A DNA stretch of 64,000 nucleotides, taken from contig OZ024743.1 of the NCBI GenBank assembly GCA_964016885.1, positions 178,171,782-178,235,781 on the forward strand. Reading direction: 5' to 3'. Position numbers and translations under genes: made by a program. This DNA comes from Eledone cirrhosa. Taxonomy: Eukaryota; Mollusca; Cephalopoda; Octopoda; Eledonidae. Below the pieces are notes generated by a model. The model saw nothing but the letters and a program-made list of their open reading frames with translations. It had not been told where the DNA came from and made no database searches. Of this stretch, positions 10,745 through 21,360 are shown in pieces; the stretch's first letter is position 1; every line of letters starts with the position of its first letter.

Positions 10745-11437
10745 CTTGTACGACAACTACAGGAGAAGTACCTAGCTATACTTAGTACGACAACTACAGG
10801 AGAAGTACCCCTATACTTAGCTTTTGTTAACCTGGAGAAAGCCTTTGACAGAGTCCCCCGCTCCATTATCTGGTGGGCTCTTAGAAAACTAGGAGTGGGA
10901 GGATGGCTTGTGAGAGCTTTTCAAGCCATGTTTCGAGGAACAGTCAGCGAGGTTAGAATTAACAATCAATATAGTGAAGAATTTAGTGTAAAAGTTGGTG
11001 TTCATTAAGTCTCTGTCCTTAGCCCTCTCCTATTTATTATTGCCCTTCAGGCTATAACAGAGGAGTTCAAGATCTGCTGCCCTTGGAAACTTCTATACGC
11101 AGATGATCTATCTCCCATAGCTGAATCTATGGCTGAACTAGAGAAGAAATTCCAAACATGGAAGCATGGCCTAGAATCAAAAGGCTTTAAAGTTAACTTG
11201 TCTAAGACTAAAGTTCTAGTATGTAGAAAGGAAAATAGGGCACAGGTGCCCTCTGGGAAATGGCCATGCTCAGTGTGTAGGAATGGAGTAGGTAGAAATT
11301 CCATTCTATGTCCCAAATGCAAAGTATGGGTACATAAAAGATGTAGTGGGATCACAGGTAAGCTATCTAAGAACGTAGATTTTATACGTGGCCGATGCTC
11401 AGGTGCAATAAGTAGCAAGTGCCACACTCCCAGATAT
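10744..11437 (+). pseudogene. RTE-like LINE fragment (reverse transcriptase), decayed
   Basis: Encodes a piece of the same reverse transcriptase as the 543-codon ORF at 30,882. It has RQLQEKYLA, then motif A (AFVNLEKAFDRVPR), a stop replacing the Q of HQG (VGVH*VSVLSP) near 11,008, YADDL (catalytic motif C), and the C4HC3 finger region CSVCRNGVGRNSILCPKC. One finger cysteine is changed (the pair before the end reads RGRC). A 37-bp tandem duplication of GTACGACAACTACAGGAGAA-text lies at 10,748-10,821. It is truncated at both ends (starts after TA repeats, ends at CCACACTCCCAG). Inactive. Confidence 0.85.
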
Positions 11438-11906
11438 ATATATTGAGTGAGTGTGAAACGCCAAAGGTCATTATTGAAAGCCTCTGGATGTGTATATTTC
11501 ACAAGGTACTTTATATTTTTTTTTGTTAGAGAGGGTAAGAACAGTCACTTGCATACTCTACTCTAAATAGCAGTATACTATACATTCACAATTATTTAAA
11601 AATTCAATTACAACATTCTGTATTAATATTTAGTATTACAGTATACTGCAAGTAATATGTACAGTATATATACACTATAATTGGTAAAAAAAAAAATATG
11701 CATTTTTTCCGCAAAAATTTGATTGCACTGTTTTGTTTTCAAGTATGTATTTTTTTTAAATGTTATTTATTTTTTATAAAAATTAAATGATAGCATTATA
11801 TATATGGGTGGGCCCCCTTTGTTTCCTGGCAACCAATATTTTAAGACCTAGTCCGACACAGACCAGGGGAATAGTGTTATAGATACATGTATCTAATACA
11901 ATAGAA
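11438..11906. other. Gene-free AT-rich DNA
   Basis: No domain or repeat family is recognised. It contains homopolymer T and A runs and the text ATATATGGGTGGGCCCCC around 11,798-11,815. Confidence 0.4.
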
Positions 11907-12344
11907 TCTTAACTATAATAAAGAAAGGAGAGCGGGATTGCGTCCAGAATATATTTTTTTACCCCGTTTGTGAAATAAGTTGGATTACTTTGAATAAATA
12001 ATGAATGAATATTACATAATTTATGTGCTAAATTTCGTGGCTGTTGATTGAATATATTTTATAGCTTAAAGACCTTTAAAATTCACTCCTTCAAAATTTT
12101 CAAATGTCAACACTTCTGGTTAGCGGCCGCGCATATTTCCGTCGCTAATTTTCTCCTAATACAGTTTATATGTATCATGGATTACGTTACTGATTACATA
12201 GACTTCGTTCAATTTCTGTGTATATTGTCAATTAAGATTTTATTTGATGTATCATATCTACATGTATATATACTTGCGTATAATATCAATATACACACTA
12301 CACATGCTAACAGAAAACCACCCTTTGGGTGGCTTTTCTTCTAG
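11907..12344 (+). mobile_element. Probable short non-autonomous Helitron
   Basis: The right end is convincing: a hairpin AAAACCACCCTTTGGGTGG with its complementary tail, then CTAG (12,341-12,344) followed by T, the Helitron 3' signature. It closely resembles the hairpin at 15,046-15,082. The left end is a guess: TCTTAACTATAATAAAG at 11,907, preceded by A, fits TC as the 5' terminus and insertion between A and T. No Rep/helicase is encoded. Confidence 0.5.
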
Positions 12345-12427
12345 TATACATAATAAAGATAGACAAAGATGTCAATATTATATATATTTTTACAGTTTTG
12401 TTTTACAATATTAAATTAATTACAGCA

Positions 12428-13965
12428 CGGTAGATAGGGCCATTAGAGACAAAAGACTGGCATGGAAGGCTTGGAAAGATGGTGGGAGTAGAGAAGGATA
12501 CACAGCCGCTAAGAGAGAAGCTAGACGTCAGGTGTACTTAGCACGCAGGGAGGCTGAGAGTAGGAGGTTTTCCAATGTTCTGCGACGGGAAGATCAGAGA
12601 CGTGCGGTGTTCCGCATTGCAAAGCAGTGTGTCAGTGCAAATCAGGATCTTGTTGGAGATAAGTGTGTCCGGAATGATGCCAGTGTATTTAGTGTCACGA
12701 ATGATAAAAAAAAGGAGGCCTGGAAATGTCACTATGAGAGACTGATAAATGTGGAGAATGAATGGGACAGAGAGAAATTACCCCCAGTAGACCCGACAGA
12801 GGGACCAGCTATTGAGATTGACGAATATAGGGTCCAAGAGGCAATTAAGGAAATGAAGAATGGTAAGGCTGCTGGACCGTTGGGGATAGTTGCTTAGATG
12901 CTGAAGGCATCAGGAGAAGTAGGCACTAATTTGGTTGCATACATCACCAATCAAGCTATATATGGTGGTGTCATACCCAAAGACTGGTGCAGCAGTATTC
13001 TTATAAATTGCTACAAAGGTAAAGGGGATACTCTGGAGCAATTATAGAGGCATAAAACTGATGGATCAGGTTATGAAAGTGGCACAGAGAATATTAGAGC
13101 AACTGATTAGAGAAAGGGTCAAATTAGATGAGATGCAGATTGGATTTGTTCCTCGGAAAAGTACAACAGGTCCCCTCTTCTTAGTGAGACAACTACAAGA
13201 GAGGTTCTTAGAGAAGAATAAGCCACTATACTTAGCTTTTGTTGACCTAGAGAAGGCCTTTGATAGGGTAACCCGATCTGTCATCTGCTGGTCCCTAAGG
13301 AAACTAGGTGTTGAGGAATGGCTTGTGAGGACAGTGCAAGATATGTACAGGGGTGCTGTCAGTAAAGTGAGAGTAGGAATGGTGTTTAGTGAGGAATTCC
13401 AGATACAAGTAGGAGTACATCTAGTAGTATCAAGAATAAGGGCGGGTTGGAATAAGTTTAGCGAACTGCTTCCTCTGTTGACAAAGAAGGGTTTCTCCCT
13501 GCATACGAAAGGGCGGTTATATGATGCCGGTGTGAGATGCGCGATGCTGCATGGTAGTGAGACATGGGCGTCAACTGCAGAGGATATGCGACGACTGGAG
13601 AGAAATGAAGCAAGCATGCTCCGTTGAATGTGCAATGTCAATGTGCGTAAACAACCAAGCATAGATGTGTTGAGAAAGAAACTGGGTATAAGAGGGATAA
13701 GTTGGGGTGTGAATGAGAGAAGACTGAGATGGTATGGACACGTGATGCGCATGGAGGATGACCGCTGGGTAAAGAAGTGCCAAGAAATCCCAGTAGAAGG
13801 AAGACGCAGTAGAGGAAGACCACATAAAACATGAGCGGAGGTGGTGAGAGCAGACCTCATATCGCTGAAACTCACGGAGGAGATGACGAAGGACCTTGAC
13901 AAGCGGAGAGATGATGTGCTGAATAGGACCCGTCCCACCCTTGCAAGCAGGGAAAAGCTGACGTA
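12428..13965 (+). pseudogene. RTE-like LINE, internally deleted copy
   Basis: The frame 12,430-12,894 holds the linker before the reverse transcriptase (YLARREAESRRFSNVLRRE) through KAAGPLGIVA, where a stop replaces a sense codon. A second frame at 13,061-13,624 has QIGFVPRKSTT and motif A (AFVDLEKAFDRV). It then jumps from QVGVH directly to RIRAGWNKFSELLPLL, so the HQGSVLSP, YADD and zinc-finger segments are deleted. 13,628-13,831 is the C-terminal RRLRWYGHVMRM region, ending in a stop. The sequence is diverged from the copies at 16,237 and 30,788 and forms another subfamily with 62,512-62,971. No endonuclease domain is present. Inactive. Confidence 0.85.
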
Positions 13966-14194
13966 AAATGATCATAATGATATATACATGGTGGTGTTTC
14001 TACAGATAATTGAATATGGGGTAATTCATATTTAGATTAAGCAAACAACATGAAAGCCTACTCACAAGAGAATTGTTGCTTTTAGTTTCAGTTCTATTTT
14101 TTAATTATTTTACTCAAAGCCTTAATCATAAAGAGTTCTAATTAGATAACTCTGAATTTAGAACTATGCTATAGTCAGTGTGTATGTGTTTTTA
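13966..14194. other. Gene-free spacer
   Basis: AT-rich DNA with no recognised feature. The LINE end reads GACGTAAAATGATCATAATGA, a degenerate ATG/ATA tail. The text GAATTTAGAACTATGCTATAGTCAG at 14,155-14,179 returns inverted around 14,472-14,495, so the microsatellite lies inside a short inverted repeat. Confidence 0.4.
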
Positions 14195-14635
<441 letters not shown>

Positions 14636-14825
14636 ATTTTAGTAATCTCCTTATAATATATAACCACCAATTTCTATGTTTGTCTGTCTGTCCGACAGTG
14701 GAAACACGTGCGCGCGTGCGAATGTTTTTTTGCGCACGCGTAGAGAGAGAGTGAGAGTGAAAGAAAAAGACAGACTACGAGAGGGGGATAGCGGGAGGGA
14801 GAGAGGGGGGAATTGAGGAGTGCTA

Positions 14826-15045
14826 CAGAAACATATATACATTTCTGTGTGTGTGTAATATATATATATATATACACACACAGAAATATATATATATACA
14901 CACAGAAATATATATACATTTCTGTGTGTGTAATATATATATATATACACACAGAAATATATATACATTTCTGTGTGTGTAATATATATATATATGTACA
15001 CACAGAAATATATATACATTTCTGTGTGTGTAATATATATATATA
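14826..15045. repeat. Tandem repeat of about 50-65 bp (ACATTTCTGTGTGTG unit)
   Basis: Four or so units, each with ATATATACATTTCTGTGTGT, a (TA)n block and ACACACAGAAATATA. Each unit is internally self-complementary (ACATTTCTGTG versus CACAGAAAT), so the array can form serial hairpins. Confidence 0.8.
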
Positions 15046-15082
15046 CTAGCAGAAAACCACCCGGTGGGTGGTTTTCTGCTAG
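15046..15082 (+). mobile_element. Helitron 3'-terminal palindrome
   Basis: A perfect 37-nt palindrome: 17-nt arms beginning CTAGCAGAAAACCACCC around GGT, ending CTAG at 15,079-15,082. The CTAG end plus hairpin is the Helitron 3' signature, and the hairpin core is shared with 12,311-12,344. The body of this element is not identifiable upstream, where the tandem array stands. It abuts the TC start of the next Helitron. Confidence 0.65.
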
Positions 15083-15673
15083 TCTATATATATAAAACTG
15101 AAGATGTCTGTCTGTGTGTGTGTGAGTTTGAATCCCTAAAACTAGAGAACTACCCAACCGGCTGTTTTCAAACTTTACACTTGTAATACTTATGTTTCAG
15201 GGAGTGTTCTGAACAAAACAAATTTCAAATTGTCAATGCCCTAGGGACCGCATCAGGCGATTTAGCGATCTCTCTCTATAATTCTTAGTCTTTCTCTTTT
15301 TAGATAGATACATACATATAACGTCGCGCGCTTATAATATCAGTATGTATGCCTGATTGTCTGCATTACGTCACTTCCTACAATCCGCTCTGCGTCCAAA
15401 ACGCGCCCTTATAATATCTGTCTCTATGTCTGACTGTCTGCTGCTTCCGGTTATTTACCACCCTTGCTCAAGACAAATCTCATACTCAATCCCCAAACAG
15501 TTGGTAAGTGCACACAACTTCTTCCTCACGTTTTAAGCCACAGTGTTGCTTACTTTCGTACCACCAGACCCTTGCTTCTTTGCCAGCCGTGGTTGTGGCA
15601 ATACTAAGCTTAGCTAAGGCGGTTATATATTTCACAATACCTTATCCCGTCCAACGCCGGGTACCACTGCTAG
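15083..15673 (+). mobile_element. Short non-autonomous Helitron
   Basis: Starts TCTATATATATAAAACTGAA and contains ATGTCTGTCTGTGTGTGTG, a typical Helitron 5' text. It ends with a small hairpin (CCCGTCCAACGCCGGG) and CTAG at 15,670-15,673 followed by T. At 591 bp it has no Rep or helicase. Related copies are at 18,250, 24,872 (minus strand) and the mirrored right-arm positions. It joins the preceding Helitron end with no spacer. Confidence 0.75.
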
Positions 15674-15835
15674 TCTTATATATATTTCTACTACTACTAT
15701 TTTTTTTATTTTAACATCACAAACAACTTCTGCTAATTGTCAATATTATCGTAATGTAAACCTTCTGAAAATATATCTTTAAAATGTATTATGTTACGAG
15801 GAAATAAAATCATATGGCAACAGTGAACTATAGTT

Positions 15836-15870
<35 letters not shown>

Positions 15871-16236
15871 ATATATATAAACGGAAAAAATGAAACGAAA
15901 TTTCATTTCCCACTCTTAGTACGGCTGTTACTTAAATATAAGTATGTATACGTACATACATATATGTATACAGACCTACAGTAGCATGTATATATATATA
16001 TATATACATACATGCACACATATATATATGCACGTATGGATTCACCGAACATTTATTATAATGCTCGGTGTGTTTGTAAACAAACATCCCAAATTTAGCC
16101 GTAGTGTCTAGCAACCATTGTTGTTCGTTTGTTCAACACTGACAAAGAAACGCTGTACTAGTTTCAAGCTTATTAGCTATCATCAGCAACGTATACCTCC
16201 CTGCCAGATGATTGAACGTCTGAAAGTATATACTTT
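15674..16236. other. Gene-free spacer with (TA)n runs
   Basis: Holds TA-rich runs at about 15,836-15,880 and 15,985-16,030 and no recognised gene. Minus-strand open frames here lack domains. Confidence 0.5.
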
Positions 16237-18085
16237 CATCATCATCATCATCATCATCATTTAACGTCCATGTTCCACGCTTTGCATGGGTTTGGACGGG
16301 AATTTTCCCACTTGAGGCAAGAGTGGTTGTCTTGCTCGCATAGGACTGTCTGGCGTGTTTTCTACAGCTGGATGCCCTTCCTAACACCAACCACATTTAC
16401 AGTGTGGGACTGGGAGGTTTTTACCGTGTTGCCTACACGGCCACATTACAGCGTGGACTGTCTGTTTTTTTTATCGTGACACCTACACGATCTCATTTGT
16501 TTCGGCCTGGATGTTGTGGCACCAACATAACTTTACATTGAAAGGGGCGGCGTGGATGGGGTGGGGGTAGTGGGACGGGGGTGTATTTTGTTAGAGATGC
16601 CTACTGACTGTAGTAGGTTTTACTTTGTATTTAGGTAAGGCGGGTCTTCTCTATTACTGAGTACCGCCAAAGATCTCGGTCCAGTGACATTGTCTTGGAG
16701 AGGTGTAAAAGTGTGAGGTCGGAATTTATCAGGTCGTCCCAGGTTCTTCTGGGTCTGCCTACTCCGTGGCTACCGTCTATCTTTATTGCCCTGCACTTTT
16801 TTATACAGCTGTCGTCTTTCATGCGCATCACGTGACCATACCAACGTAGCCTTCTCTCGAGTAAACAACATCTGATCCCTCTTATTTCTAATTTTTCCCT
16901 TAGTTCGTTTATGCTTTGCTGTTCACGTATATTACTATTACACAACCAGCGGAGCATGCAAGCTTCGTTCCTCTCTAGTCTGCGTATATCCTCTGCACAC
17001 AATGCCCAGGTCTCACTGCCATGCAACATTGCTGTTCGTATGCAGGCATCATACAGCCTGCCTTTCATTTTTAGGGAGAACCCTTTAGCGGCTAATAGTG
17101 GTATAAGCTCTCTGAACTTTTTCCTTCCCGTTCTGACTCTAGCTACTGTACTTTCCGAGCACCCTCCCCCACTGCTGATTTTGTCACCCAGGTAACGGAA
17201 GCTGTCCACTATTTCTATAGAACCCTCTGCGCAATTGAAAGAGCTAGTATTTTGTTGGCACTTGCTGCTACTTATTGCACCAGAGCACTGGCCACATGTA
17301 AAATCTATGTTCTTAGTTAGCTTAACTGTGATCCCACTACATCTTTTATGCACCCATACTTTGCATTTGGGACATAAAATGGAGTTTCTACCTACGCCTT
17401 TCCTAAACACTGAGCAAGGCCATTTCCCGGAAGGAACCGGCGCCTTATTTTCTTTCCTACAAACTAGAACTTTAGTCTTAGCCAGGTTAATTTTAAGGCC
17501 TTTTGATTCTAGGCCGTGCTTCCATGTTTGGAATTTCTTCTCTAGCTCGGCCATTGATTCAGCTATGAGCGTTAGGTCATCTGGACAGCCGGTCTTGAAC
17601 TCCATTGTTATAGCCTGAAGGGCAATAATAAATAGTAGGGGGCTAAGAACAGAGCCCTGATGAACACCAACTTTTACGCTAAACTCTTCACTATATTCAT
17701 TGTTAATTCTAACCTTGCTGACTGTTTCTTTATACATGGCTTGTATAGCTCTCACAAGCCATTCATCAACACCTAGTTTTCTAAGAGCCCACCAGATAAT
17801 GGAACGGGGGACTCTGTCGAAGGCCTTGTCCAAGTCGACAAAAGCTAAGTATAGGGGTTTACTTTTAGCTAGGTACTTCTCCTGTAGTTGTCGTACAATG
17901 AAAAGAGCGTCTGTGGTACTTTTGCCTGACACAAACCCGAACTGCATTTCATCTAGATCAATTCTCTCTCTGATTAGTTGCGCTATTACTTTTTCCGTGA
18001 CCTTCATGACCTGGTGGATTAATTTAATGCCTCTATAGTTATTCCTATCTAGGGCGTCTCCTTTATCCTTGTAGCAGTTTATGCA
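16237..18085 (-). mobile_element. RTE-like LINE, 5'-truncated copy C
   Basis: Runs on the minus strand from about 18,085 (start of INCYKDKGDALD) to a (GAT)n tail at 16,237-16,260. The 3' UTR holds the family's repeated GTTGGTGTTAGGAAGGGCAT text. A short trinucleotide tail is typical of RTE-clade LINEs. The 5' truncation removes the endonuclease and the start of the reverse transcriptase. The palindrome boundary at 18,007 cuts through this copy, so only its first ~80 bp recur at 53,464-53,542. Confidence 0.85.
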
Positions 18086-18184
18086 TATTAACAGCTTATG
18101 CATATTAACGGCTGAGCAGCCTAATTTCAATTCCAGTACTGCCAATACTGGAATTGAACTATCAAGACAGTTGAGGTATGTCAT
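16631..18184 (-). pseudogene. LINE reverse transcriptase ORF (517 codons), catalytic motif deleted
   Basis: The open frame is uninterrupted, but its first ~33 codons come from non-LINE DNA (18,086-18,184), making a chimeric start. It has QFGFVSGKSTTDALF, motif A (AFVDLDKAFDRVPR), HQGSVLSPLLF, the finger-like CSVFRKGVGRNSILCPKC segment (first pair altered, F for C) and the C-terminal RRLRWYGHVMRMK region. In place of CPWELLYTDDL it reads CPDDL: an in-frame 18-bp loss that removes the Y of the YTDD catalytic box. It therefore looks inactive despite its long frame. Confidence 0.85.
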
Positions 18185-18249
18185 ACATCAATTCATGTAT
18201 TTTATCTGATGAGGACGTACTGAAAAAACAGTACAGTACCTTCGAAATA
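18086..18249 (+). mobile_element. Penelope-like terminal fragment
   Basis: Short segment between LINE copy C and a Helitron. It contains a 27-nt palindrome (AATTCCAGTACTGCC and complement) and ends in the hammerhead-like motif at 18,206-18,247. I infer a Penelope terminal repeat from that motif. Mirror copy at 53,300-53,463. Confidence 0.45.
18206..18247 (+). ncRNA. Hammerhead-like ribozyme core
   Basis: CTGATGA at 18,206, then a long stem II with G-C closing pair (GTACTG pairs with CAGTAC around AAAAAA), then GAAA at 18,244. After it, TAT-CTAT-ATA could form a three-base stem III, and TTTTA/TAAAA a partial stem I with one extra T. It fits the core order but not all pairing. The Helitron insertion at 18,250 overlaps the stem III side. 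Mirror at 53,302-53,343. Confidence 0.5.
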
Positions 18250-18910
18250 TCTATATATATAAAACTGAGGATGTCTGTCTGTGTGTGTGTGAGTTCGAAT
18301 CCCTAAAACTCGAGAACCACCCAATCGACTGTTTTCAAACTTTACACATGTAATATTTATGTTTCAGGGAGTGTTCTGAACAAAACAAATTTCAAATTTT
18401 CAATGCCTTAGGGACCGCATCAGGCGATTTAGCAATCTCGCTCTATAATTCTGTGTTTCTCTTTTTAGGTAGATACATACATATAACGTCGCACCCTTAT
18501 AATATCTGTCTGTATGTCTGACTGTCTGCATTACGTCAGCAATACTAAGCTTACCTAAGGCGGTTATATATTTCACGCAACACTAAAAATGAAAGCCGGT
18601 AACTATATATTAGTCAGTCTCTTCTTCATACCGTGAGGAAAGAAAATCCAACTTTTAGTGGAGCGAGTGAAACAAAGTCGACCCTGCTGCGATTCAAAAA
18701 TCAGGTTTGCAGGTTATATACTTCACACAACACTAAAAATTAAAGCCGGTAAAGAAAATCATCGCTATAATAGCTTCAGTTTTTGTTTACTTACGTGCCT
18801 TTACGAGAACAAAAGTTACTATTTTACCGTTTAGTATTGTAGAGAAGCACCAAACCGACTGTTTGCAAACTTTACACATGTAATACTTATGTTTCACGGA
18901 GTGTTCTGAT
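18250..18910 (+). mobile_element. Helitron fragment, left arm
   Basis: Starts TCTATATATATAAAACTGAG and shares CTTTACACATGTAATATTTA and GGGACCGCATCAGGCGATTT with the Helitron at 15,083. Part of the text occurs twice (a second CTTTACACATGTAATACTTA at about 18,875), so the element is rearranged. No 3' CTAG end is seen; it stops where the Penelope frame begins. Confidence 0.6.
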
Positions 18911-19003
18911 AACAATAATAGCAACACACACGACTATGATGATAGATATAATGACAACCCCTTAGAGAAACTATTTTTCAACCCAGCTGACAAAAGATAT
19001 AAG

Positions 19004-19228
19004 ATGGGTAATATCTACCCTACGAGGTTATCCTTTAATAAAAGAGTTTGCATGCCACAACAAATAGATGACGAGACAGAGGCACAGTTCACCATAGCTA
19101 CAAATAAGATTAGACAAATAGTAGACCGGTATACTAAGAGACTGAGCAGACCAGAGGCCCAACAACTTGGGAGGAAACCTGTAGAAGGCTGGGTTAGCCT
19201 CAGCAGGGCACAAGGGATGGTGAGTTAG
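19004..19228 (+). pseudogene. Penelope-like element, N-terminal frame
   Basis: Frame containing MGNIYPTRLSFNKRVC and QPQQIDDE-like text, ending GMVS then a stop. One base out of frame, the sequence continues VCLPTDKSGRISID, the conserved block before the reverse-transcriptase fingers in Penelope-like elements. So this ORF and the next were one protein before a frameshift. The right arm has the same shift with one base different (AGG for AGT). Confidence 0.7.
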
Positions 19229-19272
19229 TATGTCTACCCACGGATAAGTCCGGTAGGATTTCAATAGATAGC

Positions 19273-21144
19273 ATGCCGAACTATATCAAGGCTATGCAGC
19301 CCCACATCACCAACACGAGCGAAATTGCACAACAAACACATGATGGGAGAGAGAAAATCCTCAACGCTCACATCATGATGTGGACTGACATCCTAAAGCC
19401 AAGCAGACGCACTGCCAACAACTTCCAGGCGTCCAACAATGGCATACCACCCTTGTATGGGCTCCGCAAAGACCACAAGGCAGTTGACGACCCGACAACA
19501 GGACCACCAACAAGACCCGTGTGCGGAGCTAATATAGCTAACAACTACAGGATCTCCTACTTCCTCTCAATGGTTATACGCCCCATAATCAAGATGTCCC
19601 CGGATGTATGTGACAGTACAGAGGACCTCCTCAGCAGAATCAGTGAGTGCAACAAAAACAAGAACCTATCCAACTGCATAATAGGCAGCATGGATGTGGT
19701 GTCACTGAACCCATCCATTAACATTGATTTTGCTGTGAAAAAATGTGTGGAGATGATCATTGAGAGTGAGGTGGAGTTCTGCGACGTCGACACAGGCGAA
19801 CTGGGCCTCCTACTTAGACTTACCTACGACACTGACTACCTAGATAGCCATGACCTTAGACGTTTCTGCCCTAGTAGACCCATAAGAGGTAGACCCCCCA
19901 CCATAACCTCAATGGCAAAAAAGACTCACATGGGAAGGTGGATTGGGTGGACCAAAGCCATACGGACCCCCCAAAACAATGACCAGGTAAGAAAAATGGT
20001 CGCACATGCAATAGGGGCTAGTATCAAAACTACCCTAAAGGGCCACATATTTAAGTTCAACGAGATCTACACCCAAAATGAGGGAGCAGCCATTGGCGTC
20101 AGCATAGCTGGTGATGTTGCCAACCTTTTCATGGTATGGTGGGAAAGGAGACTTAAAGATCTCCTTAATGAGAGCTCCATAGACCTCATCATGTACTCTC
20201 GTTATGTAGACGATATCAATATAGTTATAAGAACATCCCCACTAGAGAGCACTAACAAGTTTGATTTAGAACGTAGCACAATCGAAAGCATCCAGCAGAT
20301 AGCTAATTCCATACACCAGAGTATAACTGTAACTATCGACTTCCCTTCCAAACACCCTAACAATAGACTACCTGTATTAGACACGGAACTCTGGATTAAC
20401 ACTATAGACGAGAGAGCCCAAATTCTCCACTCACACTATGCTAAACCCATGGCCTCCAAATACCTGATACTCAAAAACTCAGCAATGTCCAGTAGCGCTA
20501 AGTTTAGTATTCTGATCGCAGATTTGGTACGAGTGATGAAGAATGTGTCCCGCATGTGCGACCCAACAGAAATGGAAAGACACATCCAACACTTCATCAA
20601 CCGCATGCAGTTCTCTGGCTACAACCAAAGAGACAGAGTCAGAGTATACGAAGGAGCCATGGAGAAGTATAAGACCCTCATAGAACTGGACATGAAAGGA
20701 ATTTGCCCATTATACAGGAGCAAATCATGGAATAGCTTAGATAGGGCTAGACATAAGATAGGGAAAGCCACCTCATGGTACGACAACCAGAGATACCAGA
20801 GTGTCATGTTTGTGGACGCTACCCCTGAAGGGAAATTAGCTAACCAGTGTAGAAAGGCCCTGAGAAAGACCCACTTAAAGATTAAGGTGGTAGAAAAGCC
20901 AGGAACCACCATAAAATCCCTGATCAGCAAAACCTACTGTTTTAAGAAAACCCACTGTACTAATAGGAAATGTATCATATGTAAGGTAAACCCCCGGATA
21001 AACTGTAAAACTAGAAACGTAGTCTATAGCATAAGATGTACAGAGGGTACTTGCAGAAACATGACAACAACATACAGAGGTGAGACAGCTCGTAGCATAG
21101 GTGAAAGGATAGACCAACACTGGGGGGAACTAAAAGGACGATAA
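19273..21144 (+). pseudogene. Penelope-like reverse transcriptase plus truncated GIY-YIG endonuclease
   Basis: 623 codons. It has YGLRKDHK at residues 62-69 (the Penelope YGLPKxHK block), motif A GSMDVVSLNPSI (138-149), motif B QNEGAAIGVSIAGDVAN (268-284) and motif C YVDD (311-314). A cysteine cluster HCTNRKCIIC (561-570) precedes VVYSIRC and YRGETARSIGERIDQH, the first half of a GIY-YIG nuclease. The stop TAA at 21,142-21,144 cuts the nuclease before its C-terminal part (EASEIELRRPRLNR, out to 21,360), which holds the expected catalytic Glu. The stop is present in both palindrome arms. The GIY-YIG is C-terminal, as in classical Penelope elements. I do not assign a subclade. Confidence 0.85.
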
Positions 21145-21360
21145 AACGGGTCAGTACTATACGAACATGCCAGACAACAACACGACGGTAACATAGACAA
21201 CATAGAAATTAGAATAATATCTAAACATAGAAATGACCCAGCAGATAGGCAAATCAGAGAGGCCAGTGAAATAGAACTTAGAAGGCCAAGACTAAACAGA
21301 AAGAATGAATGGAATAACAACAACACCAAAACAAACAACACTGACCTAAGAGAAGTATAA
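21145..21360 (+). pseudogene. GIY-YIG nuclease C-terminal half after nonsense codon
   Basis: In-frame continuation of the Penelope ORF past the TAA: NGSVLYEHARQQHDG, then IEIRIISKH and ASEIELRRPRLNRKNEW, finishing at a second TAA (21,358-21,360). This matches the usual spacing of the H, E and N residues in GIY-YIG nucleases. Replacing one codon would restore the frame, so the break is a single point event. Confidence 0.75.

Larger units (their letters stand above)
18911..21360 (+). mobile_element. Penelope-like retroelement, 5'-truncated, left arm
   Basis: Coding body of a Penelope-like element: reverse transcriptase followed by a GIY-YIG-type endonuclease. The coding frame is open back to the Helitron junction at about 18,911 (…NPLEKLFFNPADKRYK), shifts frame near 19,222-19,235, and has a TAA at 21,142. 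After this the same frame continues to 21,360 through YEHA and RRPRLNRKNEW. Downstream lie (AAAT)n-type repeats, a hammerhead-like hairpin at 21,609 and a segment (21,765-21,838) that recurs near 57,856, suggesting the element's terminal repeat. Mirror copy 50,189-52,638. Confidence 0.85.

Noticed and set aside
16225..16262. A (CAT)n microsatellite as an independent locus
   Set aside because: It is the 3' tail of LINE copy C; the same tails end copies D, E and F.
16911..18038. Plus-strand ORFs over LINE C (94, 127, 112 codons), and the same shadows in copies D and E
   Set aside because: Antisense shadows of the LINE reading frame, repeated in every copy.
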